From: Pseudorhizobium endolithicum
GTDB lineage: Bacteria > Pseudomonadota > Alphaproteobacteria > Rhizobiales > Rhizobiaceae
DNA: 64,000 nt
Reading direction: 5' to 3'
Assembly (NCBI RefSeq): GCF_902153245.2
Contig: NZ_CABFWF030000001.1
Span: 62,001 to 126,000, forward strand
The notes beneath the pieces were generated by a model that was not told the DNA's origin, made no database searches, and was given only the letters and a program-made list of their open reading frames with translations. A program made the position numbers and the translations under genes. Shown in pieces: positions 9,397-17,593 of the stretch; the stretch's first letter is position 1; each line of letters starts with the position of its first letter.

Positions 9397-9880
9397 ATGA
9401 CGGACCACCCTCACCACGACCCGGCCGAACGGACGGATTGGCGCGAGAACGGCGTCAAGGTCATCCCCGGCAACGCACTGGACCCCCAATACCGCACAAA
9501 CTCCCGGAATGAACCGGGCGACCGCGATCAACCATGCACGGGCCGGCGCGGAAAAGATCTGGGCCGGTACCGTCACGATCCACGCGAATGCGAAGACCGG
9601 CGCCCATCATCACGGCGATCTGGAAAGCATCATCTATGTCGTCAGGGGCAAGGCGCGGATGCGCTGGGGAGACAATCTGGAATATGTCGCGGAAGCCGGT
9701 CCCGGCGACTTCATCTACGTGCCACCCTATGTTCCCCATCAGGAAATCAACGCCAGCCGTGACGAAACGCTGGAATGCGTCCTCGTTCGCTCCGGTCAGG
9801 AGCCCGTGGTGGTCAATCTGGACATCGAACCTGTCGAGAAGCCGGAGACTGTTCTTTGGAAGGACCCGATCCACCGCTGA
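9397..9880 (+). pseudogene. Cupin-domain protein, frameshifted by one extra C at 9483-9487
   Basis: The cupin core (GAHHHGDLESIIYVVRGKARMRW, then GDFIYVPPYVPHQE with metal-ligand histidines) is open from 9488. Its only in-frame ATG, at 9509, has no ribosome site. A second frame begins at 9397 with GAGGA upstream and reads MTDHPHHDPAERTDWRENGV up to ALDP. The two frames meet at GACCCCCAAT: removing one C of the C5 run gives a continuous 160-residue protein (...LDPNTAQTPGMNRA...). It is therefore either a real +1 frameshift or a base-calling error in a homopolymer. If intact it would be a small metal-binding cupin of unknown substrate. Confidence 0.75.
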
Positions 9881-9976
9881 ACTCACAGGGCTGGCCAACG
9901 GACTGTTTTACAAGGCCCTTTCCTTCCCCGCTCTTCGCTCTAGCTGTTGACGATGATGCAGGTGGAGGAAGCGGAG

Positions 9977-11341
9977 ATGACTGCCGGAACCGAGGATGCT
10001 CCTGAGGACAAGACGAAGCTGAAGCGGGTCATGGGGCCTGGCCTCCTGCTGCTCTTCATCATCGGCGACGTGCTCGGGACAGGCATCTACGCCTTGACGG
10101 GCGAGGTTGCGGCCGAAGTCGGCGGCGTAGTCTGGCTTCCCTTTCTGATTGCTTTCGCCGTCGCGTTGCTGACCGCCTGCAGCTATCTGGAACTGGTGAC
10201 GAAATATCCGAAGGCGGCCGGCGCCGCCCTCTACACGCACAAGGCGTTCAACATCCATTTCCTCACGTTTCTGGTGACCTTTGCCGTGATGTCGTCCGGC
10301 ATCACCTCCTCCGCCACCGCATCGCGCGCCTTCGCCGCCAACTTCGCGACCGCCTTCGGACTGGATTTCGGAGCTTACGGCGTGCCGCTGATCGCCTCCG
10401 TCTTCATCGGGCTGGTGGCGCTGGTAAACCTCCGCGGAGTGAGCCAGAGCGTCAAGATGAACGTCGTGCTGACACTCGTGGAGTTGTCCGGGCTGCTGAT
10501 CATCATCGGCATCGGCTTCTGGGCGATCGCCGGCGGCCAGGGCGACGTCTCCCGCGCCTGGACGTTCGACACGGGCGGCGAGCGCGGCATTTTCTGGGGC
10601 GTCATCGCCGCCACCACCCTCGCCTTCTTTGCAATGGTCGGCTTCGAGGACTCGGTCAACATGGCGGAGGAATCCAAGAACCCGAGCCGAATATTCCCCA
10701 AGGTGCTTCTCACCGGCCTTGCGATCACCGGCGTGATCTATGTTCTCGTCTCCATCTCCGCCATCACGCTTGTCCCGGCGGCCGAACTCAGCGAAGGGGA
10801 GACACCTCTGCTCAAGGTGGTGCAGGCAGGCGCTCCTGGCTTCCCGATCAGCGTCTTCGGCATCATCACCATGTTCGCCGTAGCCAATTCCGCGCTGATC
10901 AACATGCTGATGGCCAGCCGGCTGATCTACGGCATGAGCCAGGAGGGCGTGCTGCCGGCCGTCTTCGGACACGTCCATGGTGAAAGACGAACGCCCGATA
11001 CGGCGATCATCTTCACCTCCCTGCTCGCGGTGGCGCTGATCCTGTTTGCAGGCGGAGTGCCCGAACTCGGCGGCACCACCTCGCTTCTGCTTCTCTGCGT
11101 CTTCACGGTGGTCAATGTCGCCGTGCTGGTCCTGCGCAAGGACCGCGTCGCGCACGAACACTTCCGCACGCTGACCGTCCTGCCGGTTCTGGGCGCCCTA
11201 TCCTGCGCCTTCCTTGCCGGTCCCTGGACCGGGCGGGACCCCGTCCAATACGGGATCGGGGCCAGCCTGATCGGCCTCGGCGTCGTTCTTTGGGCAGCAA
11301 CCGTGCTATTCATGCGCCGGCGGGGTGAGAACCCTGCCTGA
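9977..11341 (+). CDS. APC family amino acid permease
   Basis: 454 residues from the ATG at 9977, chosen because GGAGGAA lies 7 bases upstream; an ATG at 9947 has no such site. The first helix carries the APC substrate-backbone motif (IIGDVLGTGIYALTGEV), and about 12 membrane helices follow. Helix 6 has FFAMVGFEDSVNMAEESKNP, the signature of APC transporters. It is an inner-membrane importer of amino acids or amines; substrate cannot be assigned. Confidence 0.9.
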   Translation: MTAGTEDAPEDKTKLKRVMGPGLLLLFIIGDVLGTGIYALTGEVAAEVGGVVWLPFLIAFAVALLTACSYLELVTKYPKAAGAALYTHKAFNIHFLTFLVTFAVMSSGITSSATASRAFAANFATAFGLDFGAYGVPLIASVFIGLVALVNLRGVSQSVKMNVVLTLVELSGLLIIIGIGFWAIAGGQGDVSRAWTFDTGGERGIFWGVIAATTLAFFAMVGFEDSVNMAEESKNPSRIFPKVLLTGLAITGVIYVLVSISAITLVPAAELSEGETPLLKVVQAGAPGFPISVFGIITMFAVANSALINMLMASRLIYGMSQEGVLPAVFGHVHGERRTPDTAIIFTSLLAVALILFAGGVPELGGTTSLLLLCVFTVVNVAVLVLRKDRVAHEHFRTLTVLPVLGALSCAFLAGPWTGRDPVQYGIGASLIGLGVVLWAATVLFMRRRGENPA

Positions 11342-11349
11342 CCGACGCC

Positions 11350-12027
11350 TCAATCGCAGCGGCGGATCGACAGCCGCCGGTCGGGGCCGATGCCGGCTCG
11401 AATGCAGCGATAATCGGACAGCGTCGGATACTCTGTCTCCAGCGGATGCCGATGGGTCGCGGTGACCACCATGACATCCGCGCCGGCCGCCTCGCCGGCC
11501 GCGACACCAGCCATCACATCCTCGAAGACGAGGACGTCCGAAGGATCGACGCCGACCCGTTCGGCGCCGCGCAGATAGCATTGCGGATCAGGCTTGCCGA
11601 CCAGAACATCCTCTGCCGTCACCATGATGCTCGGCTGCGGCAGTCCCGCGGCGGCAAGCCTCGCCCGCGCAAGGTCGGCCGGCGCCGACGTGACGATCGC
11701 CCACCGCTCCTGCGGCAGCGACGCCAGGAAATCGGCCGCACCCTCGATCGCAACGACGCCTTCGACGTCCTCGATCTCGCCCCGCAGGATCTCGGCGGCT
11801 TCCGCGACGGGATCGATGCCCGGAAGGTTCAGGGCGGAAATCGTGTCTATCCCACGCTTCCCGTGCATGGTCGGCAGGAAGCTTTCCAGTTCCAGCCCGT
11901 GGCGCAGGGCCCAGCGTCCCCACACCCGCTCGGCAGCCGCAAGCGAGTTGATGATGGTGCCGTCCATATCGAAGAGGAAGGCGCCGTAGGTTCTGGCGGC
12001 TCTGGCAGTATCAGTCATTGAGGGCAT
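11350..12027 (-). CDS. HAD-superfamily phosphatase (subfamily IA, sugar-phosphatase-like)
   Basis: 225 residues. Motif I is FLFDMDGTIINS (nucleophile and acid/base Asp), motif II IVTSA, motif III Lys in VGKPDPQCY, and motif IV VFEDVMAGVAAG. It fits the beta-phosphoglucomutase/DOG-phosphatase branch that dephosphorylates small sugar phosphates. The start at 12027 has a weak GAGACGG upstream; 12017 is possible. It is convergent with the permease. Confidence 0.85.
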   Translation of the reverse strand: MPSMTDTARAARTYGAFLFDMDGTIINSLAAAERVWGRWALRHGLELESFLPTMHGKRGIDTISALNLPGIDPVAEAAEILRGEIEDVEGVVAIEGAADFLASLPQERWAIVTSAPADLARARLAAAGLPQPSIMVTAEDVLVGKPDPQCYLRGAERVGVDPSDVLVFEDVMAGVAAGEAAGADVMVVTATHRHPLETEYPTLSDYRCIRAGIGPDRRLSIRRCD

Positions 12028-12114
12028 AGTCCGTCTCGGCAGGGCATGCCGCGGAAGGCGCGGCATTTCTCCATATTCACCCGCGGCCCATGCCGCAAGT
12101 GAACCGCGGCGGCG

Positions 12115-13026
12115 CTAGATCGACCGCGTTTCCGCTTGCATCCGCGCCAGCCACTCGGCACTCGCCCGGATCCCGCCGAGAGGAAAGATATGAGCCTGCT
12201 CGATGAGGCTGCCCGGCCGGGCGGCCCTATGGGCGGCAATGCCGGTGAGAAAATCCGTGGGTTCATAGGGAACCAGCAGCTTTCGCAGGTCCAGCGCCCG
12301 CTTCTGCAGGATGTTGAGGGACGGACCGACACCGCAGGCGACCCCATATTTGATAAGCGTCTGGAGCTTCGTCGGCCCCGCGACGCCGACATGGATGGGC
12401 AGGTGGATGCCCTCCGCCGCGATCCGCTCCGCCCAGGCGATCACGGGTGCGGCATCGAACGCGAATTGCGTGACGATCGCCATCTCTGCGTCGGTTCGCT
12501 CTGAAAACGACTGTTTCCACCGCAGCGCCTCGTCAGCCCGGGCCGATCCGCCATTGACGTCGATGTCCCGGTTTCCTTCCGGATGGCCCGCGACATGCAG
12601 CCGCCGGAAGCCGAACCTGTCGAACAGGCCCGTCTCCAGCAGGGCGATGGAACTTTCGAACCCTCCTGCGGGTGTCGGAACCCCGCCTCCCAGGATAAGC
12701 GCCTGCGTCACGCCGGCCTCGTCACGATAGCGACTCAGCCAGTTCTCCAGGGTCGTCCGATCCGGAATGACGCGCGCGGGAAGATGCGGCATCGGATGAA
12801 ACCCCTCATCCGTCAGCCGCCGCGCGGTGGCGATCATGTCGTCGATCGGTGTTCCGTTGATGTGGGCGACATAGACCCGCGTGCCCTGCGGCAGGATCTG
12901 CCGGAAGTCCTCAATCTTGGAGGCGGTACGGGGCATCACCTCGATGGAGCAATTCCTGAGCAGCGCTTCCAGCGCAGCCGGAACGTCGGGCGTCTCCTCA
13001 TTGCGCAGAAAGCCTGTGATACCCAT
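12115..13026 (-). CDS. Methylenetetrahydrofolate reductase-like protein (MetF family)
   Basis: 303 residues. MetF TIM-barrel features are visible: the N-terminal IEVMPRTASKIEDF, then VYVAHINGTP, LILGGGVPTPAGGFESS, LHVAGHPEGNRDID and LPIHVGVAGPTKLQTLIKYG. AGGGACAGG precedes the ATG at 13026. It lies directly downstream of the LigM-like demethylase. In sphingomonads a MetF partner recycles the methyl-THF made by LigM, so the same role is inferred here rather than methionine biosynthesis. Confidence 0.88.
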   Translation of the reverse strand: MGITGFLRNEETPDVPAALEALLRNCSIEVMPRTASKIEDFRQILPQGTRVYVAHINGTPIDDMIATARRLTDEGFHPMPHLPARVIPDRTTLENWLSRYRDEAGVTQALILGGGVPTPAGGFESSIALLETGLFDRFGFRRLHVAGHPEGNRDIDVNGGSARADEALRWKQSFSERTDAEMAIVTQFAFDAAPVIAWAERIAAEGIHLPIHVGVAGPTKLQTLIKYGVACGVGPSLNILQKRALDLRKLLVPYEPTDFLTGIAAHRAARPGSLIEQAHIFPLGGIRASAEWLARMQAETRSI

Positions 13027-13093
13027 TAGCCTGTCCCTGGCGTGCCGCCTGCCTGCGGACGCTCCCTTTGAAGCAGCAGATGGAACAATAACA

Positions 13094-13118
13094 GGCGGGC
13101 GCATTTGCGGCGCCCGCC
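13094..13118 (-). terminator. Strong hairpin between ligM-like and metF-like genes
   Basis: A perfect 9-bp stem, GGCGGGCGC / GCGCCCGCC, with loop ATTTGCG. On the minus strand it is followed by TGTTATTGTT, so it could attenuate read-through from ligM into metF or protect the ligM 3' end. The tail is not a pure T run. Confidence 0.5.
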
Positions 13119-13130
13119 ACTGCAACCCCG

Positions 13131-14543
13131 TCAGCCGACGCGTTTCGTGCGCCAGCTTTCGGCGTAGTTCTCGCGGGCCTCGCGGGCATAGGGTGTCGGC
13201 GACACGCGGACCCGGATTTCCGCCTGTTTATGGCGCTCTGTGGAGGTCTTGCCCGTACCACCGTTGGGCTCGCCCCAGATCATCGTCAAAACGTCGCCTT
13301 CCTGGACATCGGCATCCACGACGCCGAGCGACAGCATGCAGCGCTCGTTGTAGCTGTAGCCGTTGAACATCGACATGCCGACCATTTTTCCGTCGTGCAT
13401 CACCATGTCGGCACTCGTGGAGGCATAGTTCGGCTGCGGGAAGTCGATCCACTTGTAGTGGTCCTCTCCCGGCTGGAAGGCGGACGCGATGACCTTCACG
13501 ACGTCCTCTGCATTCCATTCAAAGGTGACCTTCTTGCGGTTCCTGCCGTCCTTCATCGTCTCCAGCGCCTGCTTGCCGATGAAGTCTGACTTCCAGCCGA
13601 TATAGAACCCGTAGCCGAGCTCGAAGGGGTTCACGTAATAGTCTTCGATATTGTCGGAGACGAAACTGCCGCCGATTGCGCCTGTCGCCTCATAGCTGTC
13701 GGCGCCGAGCCAGTCGCGATACTCCTTCATCATGCCGTCGCCGGTGTAGATGCCCGGTAGCGGCGATGGTATCCATCCGGATTCCAGCGTGTTGGTGGAA
13801 TAGGCGCGGCTGCCGACCTGATGCAGATCGACGCCCGCATCGCGCGCCGATTGCAGGATGACGCTGCGGACATATTCCAGGTCCGCGTAGGGTCCCCAGA
13901 TTTCCAGCCCCGGCGCGCCGGCCATGCCGTGGCGCAACGCCTGCACGCGCTTCGACCCGACATTGATCCAGTCGACGTGGAAGAACTTGATGTCCGGGAC
14001 GGGACCGCCATTCATCTTCTCGAAGATCTTCGGCGCGTCGGGCCCCTGGATCTGGAAACGGTAATGGGTGCGATAGACGGCCTTACCGTCGGGCCGGGAG
14101 GGCGAGCGCGGATCACGATGGATGCGCACGTTCCACTTGCCGATCGCCTGCTGGAACTGCACCCAGTTCGCGGTCGGAGCACGGCCGACGAGGATGAACT
14201 TGTCCTCCCGCTCACGGAAGATGATCATGTCGCCGACCACGTGCCCGGCCGGCGTCACCGGGACGAAATGCTTGGCGCGGTTGAGGTCGAAATTGGCGAA
14301 GCTGTTGATCCCGACATGGTCCAGGAATTCCGCCGCCTGCGGCCCCTCGACGATGACCTCGTCCATGTGGTGGGACTGGTCGAACAGCACCGCGGAGTCG
14401 CGCCATGCCCGCTGCTCGTCCCGCCAATTGGTGAATTCGGGCGCCACCACCGGGTATACATACATGCCGATCTTGGAGTTGCGCAGCATCTCCACGACGT
14501 TGCCGCTCGCGTTCATGACGTCTGAAAGGCTGGACTTCGTCAC
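13131..14543 (-). CDS. ligM: LigM-like tetrahydrofolate-dependent O-demethylase (vanillate/3-O-methylgallate type)
   Basis: 470 residues, close to the length of Sphingobium LigM. The whole protein follows the LigM pattern: GNVVEMLRNSKIGMYVYPVV, WRDSAVLFDQSHHM, IFREREDKFILVGRAPTANW, RHGMAGAPGLEIWGPY, NTLESGWIPSPLPGIYTGD, GAIGGSFVSDNIEDYYVNP and GMSMFNGYSYNERCMLSLG. LigM transfers the aromatic O-methyl group to THF, giving 5-methyl-THF. The start is a GTG at 14543 with GGAGGAG 5 bases upstream. A perfect GntR-type palindrome lies 26 bases upstream. The actual substrate (vanillate, syringate or an unrelated O/N-methyl compound) is not settled by sequence. Confidence 0.82.
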   Translation of the reverse strand: MTKSSLSDVMNASGNVVEMLRNSKIGMYVYPVVAPEFTNWRDEQRAWRDSAVLFDQSHHMDEVIVEGPQAAEFLDHVGINSFANFDLNRAKHFVPVTPAGHVVGDMIIFREREDKFILVGRAPTANWVQFQQAIGKWNVRIHRDPRSPSRPDGKAVYRTHYRFQIQGPDAPKIFEKMNGGPVPDIKFFHVDWINVGSKRVQALRHGMAGAPGLEIWGPYADLEYVRSVILQSARDAGVDLHQVGSRAYSTNTLESGWIPSPLPGIYTGDGMMKEYRDWLGADSYEATGAIGGSFVSDNIEDYYVNPFELGYGFYIGWKSDFIGKQALETMKDGRNRKKVTFEWNAEDVVKVIASAFQPGEDHYKWIDFPQPNYASTSADMVMHDGKMVGMSMFNGYSYNERCMLSLGVVDADVQEGDVLTMIWGEPNGGTGKTSTERHKQAEIRVRVSPTPYAREARENYAESWRTKRVG

Positions 14544-14568
14544 GATATCTCCTCCCTGAGATGAGTGA

Positions 14569-14582
14569 TGATGTATACATCA
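14569..14582. promoter_or_regulatory. GntR operator upstream of the ligM-like gene
   Basis: A perfect 14-bp palindrome, TGATGTATACATCA. The GTATAC centre is the classic core of FCD-subfamily GntR operators. Position just before the ligM ribosome site implies repression of ligM-metF by the adjacent GntR protein. Confidence 0.7.
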
Positions 14583-14686
14583 ACCCATTTGAGAGGAAAC
14601 TTCAAGGGAAAAACGGCGAAAGCACCGGCGCAAACGCCTTCTCCCTGTATGCATCAGGAGAGGTGCGGTCTTGGCCGCATCCACGA

Positions 14687-15421
14687 TCAGGCGTTGAGAA
14701 GTGCAAGGCCGGGAACGCGCAGGATGAGATCCGGGTTCTCGACCATGACATATTCCAGGTTGCGCCGCGCGATGCGCGCATGCTCGCGCGCAATGAACTC
14801 CGCCCGAGTTCCCTCGCGCGCGCCGATCGCTGCCGCCAGCGCCCGGTGCTGTTCCTGCGCCACGTGAAGGGACTGCCGGAAAATGTCGATATTCGTCCTG
14901 TCCGAGAGGAAGGCGGAAGGGGATGCGAAAGGAAGGCGCGTCGCCCGGTCGATTTCCCGCTGCAGGACCGCACTTCCCGAAAGTTCGACCAGAAGACCGT
15001 GGAAGCGGGCGTTGAGATCCGAATAGGCTTCGAAGTCGACCTCACCGGCCGTCCGGCCGAAACAGGCGTCGAGTTTCGAAAGCACCTCTTCCACCTGCCG
15101 CAACTTCTCCGCCTCGACCCCGCGTTCGGCCGCAAGCCGTGCCGCCGTCCCCTCCAGAACGCCCCGCAACTCGATGGCATCCATGACGTCGGCGAAGGTA
15201 AAGCTGCGCACGATGAAGCCGCCGTTCGCGAGCCGATCCAGAAGCCCCTCTTCCGCAAGACGCGACATCGCCTCCCGGATCGGCGTCCGGGAAATCTGCA
15301 GGGTCTCCGCGAGCGGAACCTCGAACAGGCGCGTACCTCCCGGAAAGTCTCCGTTGAGGATGCGCTTGCGCAACTCCATCAGCGCTGCAAGCGTATGCGT
15401 CGTCCGCCCCGTCTCCTCCAT
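14687..15421 (-). CDS. GntR family transcriptional regulator, FCD subfamily
   Basis: 244 residues. A winged HTH (residues 10-75: LRKRILNGDFPGGTRLFE, then LQISRTPIREAMSRLAEEGL) is followed by an all-helical FCD ligand domain with the metal-site pattern Asp/His in DLNARFHGLL, His in EQHRAL and His in EHARIARR. AGAGGATC precedes the ATG at 15421. It is divergent from the MFS gene and upstream of ligM on the same strand. Palindromes in front of both its own gene and ligM point to autoregulation plus control of ligM-metF, probably released by the aromatic substrate. Confidence 0.88.
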   Translation of the reverse strand: MEETGRTTHTLAALMELRKRILNGDFPGGTRLFEVPLAETLQISRTPIREAMSRLAEEGLLDRLANGGFIVRSFTFADVMDAIELRGVLEGTAARLAAERGVEAEKLRQVEEVLSKLDACFGRTAGEVDFEAYSDLNARFHGLLVELSGSAVLQREIDRATRLPFASPSAFLSDRTNIDIFRQSLHVAQEQHRALAAAIGAREGTRAEFIAREHARIARRNLEYVMVENPDLILRVPGLALLNA

Positions 15422-15453
15422 CCGATCCTCTTGTCTCCCTTGCTCCGCGCAGG

Positions 15454-15507
15454 AATGTACATTGCGAGCCCCCGCCGTCGCAAGTCCGGCAATCGGCATG
15501 TATACAT
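15454..15507. promoter_or_regulatory. Pair of GntR-type palindromes in the gntR/MFS divergent region
   Basis: ATGTATACAT (15498-15507) repeats the 10-bp core of the ligM operator exactly. AATGTACATT (15454-15463) is a second, weaker palindrome, 44 bases away centre to centre. Together they could place GntR on both the gntR and the transporter promoters. Confidence 0.6.
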
Positions 15508-15624
15508 CTCCGCCGTTTGGGCTTGGCCGGCCGTCACCCAGGCTGTAGCAGAGAATTCCGCGACGGATCCTTCGGGGATTCGCCGGATCGGGAAAGCAGG
15601 CTGCCGACCAACAGGGATACCGGA

Positions 15625-16797
15625 ATGTCCACACGCTGGAGCCAGGTCACGATTGCGGTTCTGGGTGGCGCCGCCGCCGCGCTGCACGTCGGAAAGGTGC
15701 CGCCTGCCCTTCCCCTCCTGCGCCAGGAGATGAACCTGGACCTGGTCTCAGCCGGCTGGCTGATGGGCCTTGTCAGCCTCATGGGCGGGCTGTTGGGCCT
15801 AATGCTCGGCCGGGTGGCGGACCGGATCACCCATCGGCGGGCCATGCTTCTTAGCCTGTCCCTGCTCACCGCCGGCAGCTTCGCGGGAGCGTTTTCCCGC
15901 TCGGCAGCCCTTCTCTTCGCAAGCCGGGTCGTGGAGGGCATCGGCCTGATCCTCGCCGTCGTCGCCGCCCCCGCGCTCATCACTGCGGCAACGGACCTCA
16001 AGGACCGCGGCCTGGCTTTCTCCGCTTGGGCCGGCTGGCTGCCGGCGGGCGTCGGCGGGATGATGCTCGTTTCCCCTGGCCTGCTGCCGAACTTCGGCTG
16101 GCGCGGCGCTTGGATCGCCGCGGGACTTGCCACCCTCGTGCCGCTGATTGCGCTTCTTGTGTCATCCCCGGACGCCGCCCCGAGACGGCTCCACGACGCT
16201 CCGTCCCTCGTCGAGGGCGTCAGGAGCACTTTGTCGCAGTCCACCTCCTGGCTGCTGGGCGGCATGTTCCTTCTCTACAGCCTGAGCTTCATGTCCGTCT
16301 TCGGCTTCCTGCCCACGATGCTGATCGAGGAGGCTGGCCTGGGGCTTGGGACCGCCTCCATGATGACGGCCACCGCGGTGCTCTCCAATATACCCGGAAA
16401 CTTCACGGGAGGCCTACTCCTGCGGCGGGGCGCAAAACGCTGGGCTCTCGTGGTCGTCGCCTTCACAACCCTGACGCTCTGTGCCTTCGTCGTGTTCCAT
16501 CCAGGCCTGCCGCTCGCCGCCCGCTATCCGGCAGCGCTCCTCTATGCGGGCGCGGGCGGCCTTCTGCCGGCTGCCATCATGAGCGCCCTGCCCGCCTATG
16601 CGCCCCGCCGCGACCTCGTCAGCACGATCAGCGGGTTTGTCATGCAGGGAACCAATATGGGCCAGTTTCTCGGGCCGCTTCTGCTCGCCTCGATCGTATC
16701 TGCGATGGGATGGCCCGCCGCCCCCTATTTCGTCGCAACGACCGGAGTGCTGGGAATTGTGCTTGCGCTTGCCTTCCGCGGCCGGGAGATACCGTGA
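15625..16797 (+). CDS. MFS transporter (CynX/NimT-like, 12 TM)
   Basis: 390 residues, 12 predicted helices, with MFS motif A between helices 2 and 3 (GLMLGRVADRITHRRAM). AGGGA precedes the ATG at 15625. It is divergent from gntR and shares a putative operator region with it, so it is the likely uptake system for the O-methylated substrate handled by the LigM/MetF pair. That substrate link is inference from context. Confidence 0.85.
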   Translation: MSTRWSQVTIAVLGGAAAALHVGKVPPALPLLRQEMNLDLVSAGWLMGLVSLMGGLLGLMLGRVADRITHRRAMLLSLSLLTAGSFAGAFSRSAALLFASRVVEGIGLILAVVAAPALITAATDLKDRGLAFSAWAGWLPAGVGGMMLVSPGLLPNFGWRGAWIAAGLATLVPLIALLVSSPDAAPRRLHDAPSLVEGVRSTLSQSTSWLLGGMFLLYSLSFMSVFGFLPTMLIEEAGLGLGTASMMTATAVLSNIPGNFTGGLLLRRGAKRWALVVVAFTTLTLCAFVVFHPGLPLAARYPAALLYAGAGGLLPAAIMSALPAYAPRRDLVSTISGFVMQGTNMGQFLGPLLLASIVSAMGWPAAPYFVATTGVLGIVLALAFRGREIP

Positions 16798-17593
16798 CGG
16801 CAAACTGACGGAAGCCGCCACCGTCAGACCCAACAGACCTTCCTCCACGCCCAAGTCTTTTTCCGCGGCGCCAGCACCTCCGGCAAGAAGCGAAGTGTCT
16901 TACCCATGTCTTAGGTACAGTCTGTTACCTATGTCTCCGGGTCGGACACAGTGGAAACTGGCGACCCCTGCAGCAGTAACAAAAGAAAGAGCATTCAATA
17001 GCTTAGATGAAGGTGGGACCAAATCGAGGCCCATTGCTTTCATTGACGAATTCAGAACCCCCGGTCGCACCTTTGCAGCTTACCACGCCGCCTACAAAAC
17101 CTCTGGCGACGCCGTAGAGAGCTACCCCCGAAATGACGGACTTATCGCTTATCGTCCCCTCTCGGCGGGTTCTTTGGCCGGCGCCCGAAATCTTCGACAA
17201 AGAGGTTTAGTAGCACGATGAGTTCGTGCGAAGCCCCCGTCCCGAACGGCGATGGCTTCGCGAACCCACCTTTTCCGCGGCAGACCGAGACGTCTGATCT
17301 AGGTTTGTTCCGGCCTTAACAAGCGAAATGGTCCGCAAGCTAGCTTTGATCTGCGTATCCGGAGCCAACATAAACATGACGTTCCAGGCCGCTATGCCGG
17401 CCATAGACACTCGCCTCATCGCCACCAGCCGCACCTTTGCCGAAGCGGCAGAAAGCTACATTAAGCAAGAGGACTTAGGCCCCTAACAGGCTCTGGCTCT
17501 CCAACGCTGAAGTCATACCCCTTTCAGACATCTGGCCTTCCGAAGCTCAACGCTGAAAAATCGACAGGGGCTACTACTTCGAACGAGGATGGG
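16798..17593. other. Gene-poor junction between chromosome and accessory strip, with IS-like relic
   Basis: Nearly 800 bases without a convincing gene; GC falls and stop codons become frequent. At 16896-16948 a 53-bp block starts TGTCTTACCCATG and ends GGGTCGGACA, so it has the TGT...ACA ends seen in IS481-type elements; it contains an internal repeat TTACC(C/T)ATGTCT. It may be fused ends of a lost insertion sequence. A short frame resembling an integrase N-terminus follows at 17376. Confidence 0.4.
17376..17486 (+). pseudogene. Possible relic of a tyrosine-recombinase N-terminus
   Basis: A 36-residue frame ending in SRTFAEAAESYIKQEDLGP and a stop. TFAEAAESYI is the typical start of the core-binding domain of rhizobial phage integrases. 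Nothing after it continues the domain. It is too short to be functional, and the match may be chance. Confidence 0.25.

Noticed and set aside
9908..11161. Open frame on the minus strand opposite the APC permease
   Set aside because: Shadow frame; the plus frame has clear membrane helices and family motifs.
16965..16985. GGCGACCCCTGCAG, reminiscent of the 3' part of a tRNA read backwards
   Set aside because: No acceptor stem, T-loop or anticodon arm nearby; not a tRNA or a clear attachment core.
16598..17221. 207-codon plus frame spanning the end of the MFS gene and the gap
   Set aside because: Its first half is out of frame with the MFS gene and the rest has no ribosome site or family.
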